Shown piece by piece: positions 1 to 11,849 of a stretch of 64,000 nt of DNA (its first letter is position 1; each line of letters opens with the position of its first letter). The notes under the pieces were generated by a model that made no database searches, was not told where the DNA came from, and saw nothing but the letters and a program-made list of their open reading frames with translations. Source of the stretch: Dipteris shenzhenensis (lineage: Eukaryota; Polypodiophyta; Polypodiopsida; Gleicheniales); NCBI GenBank assembly GCA_047967505.1, contig CM106539.1; one strand, given 5' to 3'. A program made the translations under genes and the position numbers.

Positions 1-323
1 TGTCAATGCTATCCTTAATTTTTGTGTTTGAATGCTAGTGACACTTTGTTCTAGCATAGGATGTGTGGTCTTCCAACAATCGCTAGAGGAAAGAGATTAA
101 GGTAAACTTTCTCTTGATTCAATGGCTATTCAATGGACTCAAATATTTCAATCAATCCTTCATGCCCAAGCTTGTGTTGAAAATCATCATTTGCATTTGG
201 ATCCAAAACTAGAATTGTGTTTCTATTTGGGTGACCATTTCTTCAGGGTGCCGCTGCATTTTCTTCTTTCCAAAGCAGCATTCACCATGTTCTCTTTTTT
301 ACATTTGATACACCCTTGTTAAC

Positions 324-478
324 AAAGTTCCAGCAATGTCATCACTCCTTGCCCATCCTTGCAAGACTACAAGGATTCCACAAACCAAAGCATACTTGTT
401 TGCAAAGTTCCAGCAATGTCATCACTCCTTGCCCATCCTTGCAAGACTACGAGGATTCCACCTACCAAAGCATACTTT
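324..478. repeat. 80-bp tandem duplication
   Basis: Two head-to-tail copies of an 80-bp unit beginning AAAGTTCCAGCAATGTCATC start at 324 and 404. They differ at a few positions, and the second fades out near 478. Short open frames across the unit simply repeat the same peptide and give no sign of a gene. The sequence before it (1-323) shows nothing I recognise. Confidence 0.9.
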
Positions 479-996
479 CAAATTGTATACTAGGCCTCCG
501 CAAGTATGGTATGTCCCCCTACACATTTAAAAATGAAAATTTCCTATTGATTAGTTGTGAAGAAAACAAGAGGGGTGAAAAGGAAGAGGGCAAGGACATG
601 ATTGAACTGCGGCATACAGGGGGGAGGGGAAGAGTTTCAATTTAAAAGTAATGGGGGTGGGGGGCGTAAAAGGGGGGCTATGTGAGATTTGGGGGGTTCC
701 ACTAATGAAAGGGGCATTTAAGAAGTCGTCAACACAATGTGTACTCATTTCCATAGACCATGAGTAAGAGTAAAATAATTTCTGAAACATTCTTAAGTTC
801 CACCCTCAATATTGGTTTTCCCCTCGTTGCTTTTTCCCAAGATTGGGATTTATGTAAAAGATCTTACATCTTGTTAGTATCGGTCAGACCGATGCTGCAT
901 TAACACACCTACTCTGAATACTTGCAAGAGAAACCTACCCACCACACCCGATATACCAACTCTATAAGTTATGGGGTACAACTCCCCCACTACATT

Positions 997-1217
997 TCAT
1001 CAAGGACTGTACAGGGTTCGTGGCCAATACTGCCAACGTAGGTAAATCCTAAACCAAGCTCTACAGGAGATTCAAGTTTCATCAAGGACTGTACAGGGTT
1101 CGGTGGCCAATACTGCCAAACCATCTCATGCAGAAGAAGGGTAATCCACAAACATGTTCCACGTAAGTAAATCCTAAACCAGTCCCAAAATGTATCAAGC
1201 TCTACGGGAGATTCAAG
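997..1217. repeat. Partly overlapping local duplications
   Basis: A segment starting TTCATCAAGGACTGTACAGG occurs at about 997 and 1077, roughly 80 bp apart. A neighbouring segment (TAAATCCTAAACCA, then AGCTCTAC and GGAGATTCAAG) occurs at about 1041-1077 and again at 1166-1217. No coding potential is visible. Confidence 0.8.
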
Positions 1218-1675
1218 TAATTGGGTCTTTAAATAATACTATGTAGTAAGGAAAGGGGCTCAGCTGGACAACAGTGGCTCCATGATGACATGGAGTAGCC
1301 ATAACACAGAAAACAGAACAAAACTCAACGAGAACATCAACTTCAAGAGAACCTGAGAAAATGATAACAAAGGAAGACTGCAACAATTACCCTGCAAGAT
1401 CCGAAAAGAGACAAGTATGGTGAAAACAGACATTTGAGAAGTAAATCTACCAGAAACCCAGCTATGCAATGGGCCATGAGAATATTGCCATTCATCTTTA
1501 GTTCCAAGCAAACACAATTTTAAAAAAACCAACAAAAGCAGTGAAACAGGGAGTCTGAAACAAGTACAAAGCAAGTATATATCTAAGTGAAGCCAGAAAC
1601 ATTCCCAAACTCATCCTCTAAAAACAACACAGTGCAGTTTCAATCTCATGATAGTACCTCATAAGGTTGAACACC

Positions 1676-2511
1676 ATAAACTCCATCACACTTAACAGGG
1701 AGTACTACGAAAGGTATGAAAAGACTGATGATTTTGTTAGCAGCAAAATATGCCATGGAATCAGATCCTACAAGGAGGGTATCGCCATAAATGTTATATA
1801 TCGTACATGATTCCAGGCAAAATTTGGAAAAGCTTGCACTAAATGAACGAGAAAACTCCTATGACAAGAGACATCACCTCCATTGGCCACTTAGAATATG
1901 TTAAAAGTTCTCTACACTTAACCACTTGCAACTCTTCGGAAGTCGTAACCTCTAGCACTAAGTACAGTAAACTTCAAACCTGGTACAATGTCCCTTTTTC
2001 TCAAAAGAAGATATTGCACAAAACAACACTAATTATGCAATGGGCATGACAATATTGCCATAAATATTACATATCTTTATGTTCCAAGCAAAGCTTACAA
2101 CAAAACTTTTAAAGAACCAGAAAAAGTGGTAAGACTGGGAGTGCAACAAGTACAAAGCAAGGTATGAAAAGATTGACGGTTTTGGTAGCAGCAAATTATG
2201 CCATGGAATCAGATCCTACAAGAAGGGTATTGCCATAAGTGTTACATATCATACATGCTTCCACTAAATAAACAAGAACAAGACATCACCTCCATTCATG
2301 GCCAATTACAATATGTTTTCGACTTCTTTACTTTTAACCACTTGCAACTCTTTGGAAGTTGTAACCTCAAGCACTAGGACAACACTAAACTTCAAACCTG
2401 GTACAATGTCCCTTTTTTTTCAAAAGAAGATAGAGCACCTCAAGCACTAGAACTACACTAAACTTCAAACCTGGTACAATGTGTCTTTTTTTTCAAAAGA
2501 AGATAGAGCAC
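1676..2511. repeat. Duplicated non-coding block of about 450 bp with a third partial copy
   Basis: The block at about 1714-2020 is repeated at about 2161-2436. Shared landmarks are GCCATGGAATCAGATCCTAC (1753 and 2200) and AAACTTCAAACCTGGTACAA. The second landmark recurs a third time near 2460, giving an extra 75-bp tandem copy at about 2439-2511. The copies diverge by scattered substitutions. No protein or RNA gene is recognised; the block lies 3' of RPP2. Confidence 0.8.
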
Positions 2512-3030
2512 AGGCCCATTCGATTGGTATGGAGCTTGCACTCGTAAAAATAACGATCAGGTGAAACACTAAAACTATGAATATGCAAATGCCATCTAGA
2601 CCCTGACGTCAAGCCATTCCTACCCAATAAGAAATTACAAGGCCTCGTAATACTTCACCGGAACTAATTAACCATGACAGCATGAACAACTCTACAATAT
2701 ATGAAATTGCCCACTGTGTTTACAATTATAGCTTCAATCTCTACAAGCCAAGCTTCCCATGAAACATGAACATTCACAATTTTTCAAAACCCAGCAGGAA
2801 GTAACTAACAAAACCACAAGCACAACTGTAAAGGCTGAATGCTATCAGTGCAATGGCAAAGGTCCAATTTTAGCAAATCAGTTTCGCCATATATTCCCTT
2901 GTTTAGAAAGAAACGGCCCTCTCAAAAATCTGGCCAAGCTGAAGAATGTCCTGCCGGACTTACAAGATGCCATGCTACATTAATAAGTTCCGATGCAGCT
3001 CAAAAAGAGACCAGCCTGATTCCAACAAAC

Positions 3031-4392
3031 CTAGTCAAAGAGGCTGAAACCCATGTCCTGCAACAAACACAATAGAAACCTTATCAGTACGCGGAAACGT
3101 ACCTCAACGTAGGATTCTGAACATCGTCTCTGATCAAAGAAGATTCTTAGACGTACACAGACTGACAATGGCACACACGTCAATACACATACAGTCAAAG
3201 ATATAAGACAATGCATAGTAGGAAGAATGCATTAGTGAGAGCACTGATAGGCTCTCTCGTTGTATGACTTTATTCTTTGTCGTATTCAAACCAAAAACGA
3301 GTTACCAACAGAACCATGATACCCAGCTCAATAAAGACTGTCAATTTGGAGTGCTTACGCTGGCATTAGCCTTCCTATAAACAGGTTGTTCAACCCCCAC
3401 CCAAGCTTGTATGATGAAAAAACCATAAGGTCAATAAGTTGAGTCGGAATCCTAGTATATTAGACGGTTCTGGACATGCTCTGGCGCTACAAATAAACAA
3501 AGTGAAACAATATTCCGAAGTGAGTGACGCACAACAAGGGAGAGGAGATTCGGTTCTCATCCACCCAGTCAGGTCTCAACCTAGACCTAGATTCCATTTT
3601 CTCATCTGTCCATTTCAGGTGTGAATCTAGACCTACACATTCCTTTGCTATCCCAGACGTAAAGAACAGCGCCAGCAGAGGTCAGCATTAAGAAGGGGAA
3701 CAAGTTGATTCGAACCGCAACTTCATTCAATAATCCATCTCTTGAAGATCCTCGGACCCAGAACCTTGACTAGAAGAAAAACTATATACCGTTTCGCAAA
3801 AAAGCGAGGCACATTCGGCATTCACTTGGTTCTCAAACAAAAACGAGAATAAATGCAAAAAAAGAAATCTAGCCTAGGAAGAAAATTCAACTCACATCAT
3901 CAGACTCCTCTTCCGGTTCTTTCTTCTCCTCCTTCTTCTCTTCCTTTTTCTCCTCCACTGGAGCCGCCCCGGCACCTCCACCACCACCTGCTGCAGCCAC
4001 CACTACGCCGCCACCGCCTCCGGAAGGAACGGATGCAAACTTCTCCCTTCCCGACGCGATCACCTCGGTGATGTCCTTCCCTTGAAGCTCTCCCAAAAGG
4101 AAGTCTATTCTATCATCGTCGGCTTCCGCTCCCACTGCAACAAGGGACAATCACACGAATCTATGAGCCAAAGACCCACATTCCCCGTCACAGCAGGCTC
4201 TCAAACGGGTCAGATCCACGAGTACAGGAGCCGGGAAAAACGTGGGCAGCAGCAAATTGAGCCGGAATCCAACGGAAAAGGAGCGAACTGATGGGCAAAC
4301 GAACCGGAGCCGAGGATGGTCTTGATGTCTTCGGAAGAGGGGGAAGTGTTACCGCCAAGGAGGGCAAGGAGGTAAGCTGCAACCACCTTCAT
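3031..4392 (-). CDS. RPP2: Large ribosomal subunit acidic stalk protein P2 (three coding exons)
   Basis: Cytosolic 60S ribosomal stalk protein P2, which partners P1 on P0 and recruits translation GTPases. Coding exons on the minus strand are 4392-4305, 4134-3896 and 3057-3031. All junctions are GT..AG and the summed frame is open, giving 117 residues (family usually about 110-115). The start is the ATG at 4392, giving [19 protein letters not shown], the classic P2 N-terminus. Exon 2 supplies [20 protein letters not shown], the [15 protein letters not shown] segment, a Gly/Ala hinge, and a long Lys/Glu stretch that is more repetitive than usual. The third exon has eight codons, DMGFSLFD then TAG, the invariant tail. 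The introns are about 170 and 840 bp. No in-frame stop or frameshift is seen, so the gene looks functional. The 5' UTR and polyadenylation site were not defined. Confidence 0.95.
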
Positions 4393-4529
4393 GGTGAGGG
4401 GAGCCTTCTGGAGGAGAAGGGCTAAGAGCTGTGAGAGAGAGAGAGAGGAGCCAGACGCAGAGGCCGTCACGAACGCAGAGTCCAAAGAGAAACCACACTC
4501 AAGATACAATCAACAAGAAGAAACCACCT

Positions 4530-4540
4530 TAAACCCTAAC
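4530..4540. promoter_or_regulatory. Telo-box upstream of RPP2
   Basis: TAAACCCTAAC lies about 140 bp upstream of the RPP2 start codon. The telo-box (AAACCCTA) is a known element near transcription starts of plant ribosomal-protein and translation-factor genes, so its placement fits RPP2. It could lie in the promoter or the 5' UTR; the transcription start is not visible. Confidence 0.6.
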
Positions 4541-4559
4541 CACACCGGCTTAGCCCGTC

Positions 4560-7190
4560 TCTAACCGGTTCAGCGGGTTTCCTTCAGGTTCCTGCCCCTC
4601 GTGTTTTAAGGTACACCCAAAGGGTGCCCGAGAGGTGCCCAACTTGTGGGCAGCCAAGAAAAGCTTTGGAAAGTCTTCAATGGACAAGGGGGTTACACAC
4701 CGCCCAAGCAAGAATCTTTATTATAAAAAGGGAGCATTTAATGGGAAATGATCCTCTACTTGAATCTGATTAGTTGAAAAATGGGTGGGCAGCCAAAGTT
4801 GCCTGCCCAAGAAATCTCTTATCATGGGCACGAGGTGGTAGTTGACTCAGCTTTTGGACTCCCCTAAATTTTTGCGGTGTGTAAAGGGGGGGGTGCCCAT
4901 CCACACTAATGGAACATCCTGATTGGCTCCCCCCAGTTATGATGGGCAAGCACTCTTTGATGTGTAAAGGGCCTAAGGGCTTTCGTGATGCTGTCTTTGG
5001 CCCTCCAAGGGGCTTATGGAAAGAGAACAGTTTTGTGTACAGGTTGTGTATGTTACTGCCCAGAGCTCTAGCTACTACAAACTTTCTATTTTAGATGCCC
5101 TTTGAAAGCAGAACAGTAGCTGCCACTTAAGCATGTGTGCCTCTTGTTAGAAGTCGTGCTAACTTAGTTAGTGTACTAACTGAGCATTAATGGATAGTTA
5201 GTATCAATCGAAGTTTAGTTTTCGTGGTTAGTAGTAAGGTGGGGTTTGTTTTAATAGGGTTGCCAGTGCATTGGAAGGGTTAGGTGGGTATCCAACGGGA
5301 ACCCTAACCCTTTGTCGCCTCTTCTACCCTCTTTCCTCTCGGAGATGTTTACCCCCGCCACTGCCACTCTTCTCTGCTTCCCCTGTTGCGATGCTACTCT
5401 CTACCCCACTGCTCGTATCTCGCTCCCTTCTGACCCACTCTCTTCTTTGCATTGGCATAGGGGATTTACCACTTTCCAGCCCGCCGTTCTCGCTCCGTGC
5501 TCCTCTGCTCATGAAGAGGCGGCTCTTTTTGCTGGTGGAATGATAGTTTGGGCGATTCTTCATTGGATTTTGTCTTTGACGAATGATTCTTTGTGGAGTT
5601 CGACAGTTGTAAGTAATGATTGTGGAATATCCACTTATGCCAATCTGACCTCCGATTGAATGCCCATAGAGGGGATTCAATGGCACCTAGCTTGCAACGG
5701 AACAGTTTTGATTGCTTACACAAGTGTTGCACCACCATGCATGCAAGGAAAACATTTCAATTTGGTTAATTTCTTTGTTTGTTACTGCTGTCGACCATGA
5801 AATATCGTTTGTGAAATCGTCATTTTGGCCCTGGCTTATGGAAAGACAATAGATTTGTGTCCATGTTTCGTATGTTTCATTTAAATAGAGAATGTCATTG
5901 ATCGAATACTTACAGTGTTTTATCTATGGAGGTTAGAATGGTGGCACTTAGGAGCATGTACATGGCTAGCAGATTTGTGGGCTTTCTATTATGCGATCCT
6001 TTTCCCTTATTTCGATCTCTCTCTGCCAAGTAATGGCATGTAAATCTCCTCTCTGTAACTAACTGACGAATGTGCATGGCCGAGGGGGTTAATCCCTTGT
6101 ATTCTCCCTTGAAATCCAGGTTGTACTACGTCTACATAGTTTGGTTAGCTCTTTCTTCTGAAAGCCCATGTTTTCTTGGCTTGCTAGTTAAGAGAATGTT
6201 GTCTTTCTCATGAACAGAAAACTGATATGCTAGTGAAACAATCGTATAATTTAGAAAATCACTGCATTTATAAAAGAACAAAAACTATATGATACCAGTT
6301 AGGCATTTCCACTCTGTGAATGAATACATCAACCAATCATAAAAGTTTCTCATAAATTTAAATCCAGAAAGAAAATGCAAACAAAGTATTTAAAACACGT
6401 AATATTTGCTTAGGAAACATTTCTTAGGTACAAAGTTGCCAGTTGTGCCAAAAAGATCTATCCACTGCCTTTTTAAAAAAAATGTCAGTATTGCTAGTAT
6501 GCACTGACTACTGATTGTAGCAAAGAAAGTGTGCCAGTTCTGCAGTTATACTATCCACTGGCTAATAGAAAATAATTTCAACAACTTTCGATTAATAAAG
6601 TTCCTTAACATGACCATTTTTAAAGAAATGAAAACACAAGAAAAACATATTGCTGTGTACAGAGAACAAGTTGTACAAACGAGAATTAGTTTGTGATGTT
6701 TATCCTATAAAGCTTAGAAGCTCTGCTGCTGTAGCTCTTTGAGATGAACAGCCACAAATGCAGCCTATGAAGTAAAGTTAAAGAAGAAAATGAAAGTGAG
6801 CAACGCTGAGAAAGCAGAACAAAATGACTTGCAACTAAAATCTTCCCCTAATACTTCATGAACAGAGTGTTTCACCGAGAAAAATATTGTAAAACCTGTC
6901 AAAGTAAAACTATCCATTCAAAAAGGATTTTGGACAACAAGAGACATGAAACACCTACTATCATCTAACACTACTCTCAAATGACTACTACAATGCTTGG
7001 TAAAGAAGTAAGAAGAGAGGAGAGCTATTGCAAGACGGACCTTCAAAATTGGCCATCTCAACATCGATATCTTCACTACAAAACGATGCGATAGGAAACA
7101 TAGATTGCAAGTGAGAGATATACAAGCGCTTCTGCTATTTATAAGCATTGGAAGGGAAAAACCCTTTGAAAACGCAGGTATACACATCCA
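4560..7190. other. Intergenic stretch, no gene recognised
   Basis: From 4560 to 5070 there are scattered repeats of GTGCCCA/TGGGCAG-type words in a mosaic. At 5300-5310 AACCCTAACCC precedes a pyrimidine-rich stretch (5311-5420) that resembles a plant 5' UTR, but no convincing reading frame follows. From 6240 to 6900 the sequence is A/T-rich. Open frames on both strands at 5270-5740 overlap each other and match no family I know. Confidence 0.5.
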
Positions 7191-7193
7191 CCT

Positions 7194-8940
7194 GTGACCA
7201 CTCCCACTACCAGCCCCTCTCTCTTGCATGGTGTAGCTTCCCTTTTGGCAACATTCCCTCCTCCATCTATGAAAGGTTCTCCTTCTTATAGGCATTCTAT
7301 GAAGAGGTCCTCTCCTGAGAAATTAGCTCCTGAAGATAAGAAAGCCAAGACCCTCACTTTTGGGGGTGAGAGTTCAAAGATGGGATGCCACGTAGATGCC
7401 TTGCCTGTGACCCCATCAGGTTCACCTCCAAATTGCATTGAAGATGAATAGTCATCCCCTTTAGTGCCCCCCAATAGTAAGCCATTATGTGTTCAAGACA
7501 TTGACTTGTGTATTAAAAATGGGGTATTTGAAGGTAGAGTGCTCAACAAGTATGGAACCTATATGTTGCAAAATGTGACCTACCCAAAGTCTCTCAAAGT
7601 CTACTTAGTAGATAGGAAGGTTATTGGATGCATTACATTACACATAGATGAGGTATTCTATGTGGATTTCATTAAGACCTTGAATGTAGGAGATTGTATA
7701 CGTGTTGTAAACTTCTCAGTTTGTGTCAAGAATGTAAGAAATGATGGAGGAACAATAGATTATACTTTACTTTTGATCCCTCCACCCGTATTCAAAGGAT
7801 TCCAAGTTTCATTGTAGATCCCTATTTTCTACTTGGACATTCTATCTCCAAGCATAAGGAAACCTGCAAAGACCTTATCAACAAAGATGAGGGGAATTAG
7901 TTGCCATTGGCAACATTGGTTGCTACCATCATCAAGCTCGGCACGTCATTCAAACAAAGAGATGAGCTAATCATAGGAGATGGTGCATAGGCTGATGACC
8001 TTATTATTGTAAGTCATTCGAATGCTACAAGCATTTTGTTTACTTTGCAGTGATAATTTGTTTCTCATTCATCTAACTTTCAGATTGTGGACTCTGTTTA
8101 GCTCACCTTTTAGAGTAAAAGAAGGTTGAATTATTTAAAAGTATTCGAACGCTTCAAGACTTTGGGTGAATGCCAATTCATATTGAGGAATGTTGGGGTG
8201 AAACAAAATACACAACCCATTGCCTTGAACATACTAGATGCAACCATTGCCCCAATTAAGGATCCAGGACTGTCGGCAAGGCTGTCACAAGTGTTCCTTA
8301 CCCACATTCAGCAAATAGGTTACGGAAATCGGGTACATGAAGTAGGGGTACTTCATTCCTTTTCATTGCAATTTTGTGAACATATTAAGGGGTTTTCATT
8401 GAATTTTTTCACTTGCAAGCTTTGTCTAAGGCTTCAATAAAACTACAAGCTATTACCTTAGAATTGAGAAAATATGTTCATCTTTTTCATTTGAAAGAAA
8501 AATTTTTGCAATCTAATCTGTTATGCTGCAATTGTAATTAAATCTATTCATATGATTGGAAATTTTTTTAGTTGAAATCAAAATTTCGGCAATTGATCTC
8601 TTATGTTGAAACTGTAATCAATTTATTGCAAGTTATTAGAGTTCTGACAGCCATTGGGGTTAATTCTATTTTATATGAGTCAGTTTGTGTTGTTTGCAAG
8701 GAGTCTAAAATTTCTAGACAACTTGATAAGACTTTCTGTATGTCTTGTGATAAGCGTACATCACTTCTTAAAATTCCTAAGATCTAGGGTGTAATAACCA
8801 CAATTGAAGGTGCATAAATTGAAGTGATGTTGAAAGATGCTATAGTGGACAAAGTCTTGCAGCTATCGTCTCCATCCATTCAACTGCTGGAATACACAGT
8901 ACCTTATGTCCCAGCTTTTCACTAAGAAAGTGGAGGGTCA
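7194..8940 (+). pseudogene. Decayed RPA70-like single-strand DNA-binding protein
   Basis: Resembles the large subunit of replication protein A. An S/P/K-rich leader (7194-7448) is followed in the same frame, across one TAG at 7449, by an OB-fold-like stretch (7464-7817). That stretch has VFEGRVLNKYGTYML, KSLKVYLVDRKVIG, a run in which 'EVFYVDFIKTLNVGDCIRVV' fits DBD-A, then FSV and DYTLLL. A second segment (about 7860-8440) has FKQRDELIIGDGA, like DBD-B. A third (8640-8930) has CVVCKESK and CMSCDK, fitting the zinc ribbon of DBD-C. Several in-frame TAG codons and frame changes show decay, although some gaps could be introns. Plant Helitrons often carry RPA-like genes, and the Helitron-like relic follows directly. 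Family call fairly sure; linkage to the element is inference. Confidence 0.6.
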
Positions 8941-9433
8941 TTTCCTAACAATATGTTTGGCATGGTGATTGGATTTATTGCTGCCAAACTAGAGCTTGAA
9001 TAGACTTATTTCATATTGTAATTGTCAATGAGCAACAGCTCTATTTCAATTTCTGTTCACTTCTCTTGGATGTTTTGCATTTCCCAAGAAAGTGCTTGGT
9101 GCTTGCGATAGCAACTATGTAATTGATCAATTGATCTCTATGATCATTCCTATAATGTGAGAACACTATTTTGGATTTCAGAAGCTCTTGCAAAACTTCA
9201 TTGTTAGTTTCTTGAAATTGTGCTCATTTCATGCTGCTCATTCACAATATAAACTTGTTAGTCTCAATTTGCCTTCTTCATTCCTTTAATATGAAACTTA
9301 TATTTTAATGATTGCTATTTTTTTGACTTCCTTCAACAAATGAGGTAAAGGCAGATGTGACATGGTATCTTTGTATCACAATTTCTTGTAGGCCCTTGAT
9401 AACAATCCCCTTCTTTGCTAGAAAGAAAAAAAA

Positions 9434-10111
9434 TTGAAGGCCATGGATGATCAAATACTTTCCATGATGCAATTATGCTCTACATCAAAGGACTTTGACT
9501 TGCATTCTTCTTTCTTCAATCTGTACCCAGCTAACAAATGCATTTTCCTTTGCTTAAGTTATGCATTGAATTACCATGTCACAAAGGAAATAATTATGGA
9601 TGCTGTGCTTCATAAAATGGTAATAACTATTTGCAATTTGATTTGTGAGAGTTTAGTGAATGAATCATGGCTAGAAAGCATCTCTATTTGCAAATTGTAT
9701 CCACACATCTCAAGAGTGGAAGAGTACTTGGAGTTACTTGAGAACAAAACAATCATTTTTTCTCCATTGGATTCATTTTTATATAAAAGCATTGTGGATG
9801 TTTTCAATTTCCAATCCGAGATATGTCACAGTAATAATAATAAGACAAATTATGAGAAATACATGAGCAATTCTTGTTCAAAGTTAAATATACTTCAATT
9901 GGTCATACATTTTCCAAACATGTTTGTCTTCCCATGCACCTTTCAAAAAGAGTTAAACAAGAAGAAATTTTGGACAGAGGAATTGGAATCATGTTTGACA
10001 CAAACAATTTTGGAAGATCCAAACAAAAGTTTGAGAAATGTAAGCACTACTTTTAAGAACTTGTACCCTTCTACCAACATGTCATTGCATACAATTATAC
10101 CAAAAAGATAG
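9434..10111 (+). pseudogene. N-terminal extension of the Helitron-like replicase (225 codons)
   Basis: The longest open frame in this part of the window, Cys/Ser/Asn-rich, with no domain I can name. It ends in a TAG at 10109. Coding-like sequence appears in other frames to 10300, where the next replicase piece begins. I place it with the Helitron-like relic because it has the same strand and order, and because such replicases have long, poorly conserved N-terminal regions. It could instead belong to the RPA-like gene or be an independent protein. Confidence 0.4.
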
Positions 10112-10299
10112 AGAAATAAGAAAGACAAATTTTGCAAGCCAATGAGGAAACATTGCACATATTCCCAAAAAGTTCCAACGACATTGTACGTTCCCTTGCA
10201 AAAGAACCACAAAATTCACTAGACGAAGTGAAGAAAAGTTGAAAGAGAAGAAGATGTATTGTTCTTGATGGGAACATAGACAAAAATGAATGCACATCA

Positions 10300-11171
10300 T
10301 TGCTTGATAAACCATCAATTATTATTTTAAAATATCTAGAGGCAATTAAGTGCACCCCTTCTTTTGAATGTTTCTCTTGCAAGAGAATGCTTTTTAAAAA
10401 GCAAACCATTTTGTTAAAGAAAGAAATGCACGAGTGGATTCTAGAGCGTCGTGGAAACTCTAGTCACATATATTATATTAAACTAGATCCATTCGTGTTT
10501 GCAAAGACTGCCAAAATGCCTTTAGCAATACTAAGATGCCTAAATACTTCATGCCCACTCAAATATGAATAAATCAAGAAATACCTGAGGTGTGTAGATT
10601 AAAGGAAATAGAGGAAAGATTGGTGCCTCCAAGAATAGCTTTTACGCAAATAAGAGAACTCACTTTCGATGGTCAACTTGGTGTGAAAGGTAGCATAGTC
10701 AATGTAATGGCATACACATGTAGAGCTCAAAATACATTGCCACGTTTTCTGGACGAAGATGCAAATATGTTGATTGGCATTAAGAAGAAAATGCAATACA
10801 AGTCATGTTACATGGTTGGACATGTTCGCCCATTGCTTCTCATGTCTACAATGAAAAAACTAACAAACACAACTCTTGAATGGTATGATCACTTGAATGC
10901 ATTGGGGGAACATCAACAGATGTATGAGGAGATGTATTGCAAAGGAAGCAATCACAACGAGGAGAGTAGTGAGTTAGAAACCGACACATTGGTGCACAAC
11001 CTAATTTTTTATGAGCAAGTTGTGGACTACAAGGGGAAAGTACACTTCAATTCCCCTTGCAAGGGTAAGAAGCCTCTTGGAATTTTCCAAGACAAGCACA
11101 ACAAAGAACTAAACTTCCCTACACTTTTCCATGGATCTCCCAAAAGCAATGGAAATGAGAATTTATCATGA
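10300..11171 (+). pseudogene. Helitron-like replicase N-terminal domain
   Basis: Two overlapping-frame pieces. The first (10300-10572) has FECFSCKRMLFKK, like the Cys-pair segment (CxxC....K) before the conserved core, and AKMPLAILR. The second (10590-11171, 193 codons) has RLVPPRIAFTQIRELTF, then GQLGVKGSIVNV, LPRFLDEDAN, KKKMQYKSCYMVGHVRP and KKPLGIFQDKHNKELNFPT. These match the block order (ERRLVxPRIPFMQIREL, GNVVNVP, LPR, LKRRLxYK, VRP, GKxPLSIFxDxxxEELxFPxxF) that precedes the Rep domain in Helitron proteins. A frame change separates the two pieces. The normal continuation into Rep is absent after 11171. Confidence 0.65.
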
Positions 11172-11760
11172 CAGAAATAGATCATTTCACAAAGTCCACA
11201 TGCATCAGTTGCAAGATTTTTGATGACCCTAAGACAACAGATGGTCTTAGGACAAAAATAGAAATCAAAGAAGGAATTCTTGTTGAATTTTGCTCAAGAA
11301 ACTTAGACCAACATGATGGGCTAGTCAATGGGCTAAACCAACATGATGGGCTAGTTAATGGGGTTGATGGCATTTTCAAAACAATGACTACTCACAATGG
11401 AAAAATAATTGACTGAAATTCACAACACCAAATGTTGGAAGACATGCAAGGAGAAAAAATGCTGCCTACACCCTAGGAGTGCACCAAAGCTAGACACCAA
11501 TATTTTGTATTGCAAAGGAGGTGCAAATAGGACCATCAAAGATAAGCACACTAAAAAGGGAGAAATTCCCAATCCAATCTGCATCTGCATGAACAATCCA
11601 TAGATCCCAAGGGCTTACTATGGATTGCATTGCTTTCTCACCAAAAAACGTGCATGGCCATGGCCTAAGCATACACATCAATGTTGCACGTTAAAACCAT
11701 TGAGAACCTTTACTTGTTGGAACCAATACGGAAGGACAATTTCCATGTCAACAAGGATGT
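11168..11760 (+). pseudogene. Helitron helicase C-terminal fragment
   Basis: The piece at 11168-11416 contains KEGILVEFCSRNLDQHDGLV and NGVDGIF, fitting the helicase block 'GxxVMLxxNLDxxxGLVNGxxG'. A 30-bp in-frame tandem duplication (11307 and 11337) repeats the ten residues around DGLVNG. Further down (about 11640-11790), in shifted frames, 'TIENLYLLEPI' and 'VNKDVMSNKRLRD' resemble the final 'LSRVxxLxGLYL...' helicase motif and the tail. Motifs I to IV are missing, so it cannot be active. Confidence 0.55.
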
Positions 11761-11849
11761 CATGTCCAACAAGAGATTGAGAGACTAAACACAACCCGTA
11801 AATGGATCACACTCAAGCAAGAAAGGGCAAAGCAAGAAAATGAAACACC

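Noticed and set aside
5271-5740. Overlapping frames of 90-120 codons on both strands
   Set aside because: They occupy a pyrimidine-rich tract, overlap one another in several frames, and show no motif. A 5' UTR-like stretch is a simpler reading.
6918-7295. 125-codon minus-strand open frame
   Set aside because: It overlaps the S/P/K-rich start of the RPA-like relic on the other strand, has no domain, and its composition looks like antisense of coding sequence.
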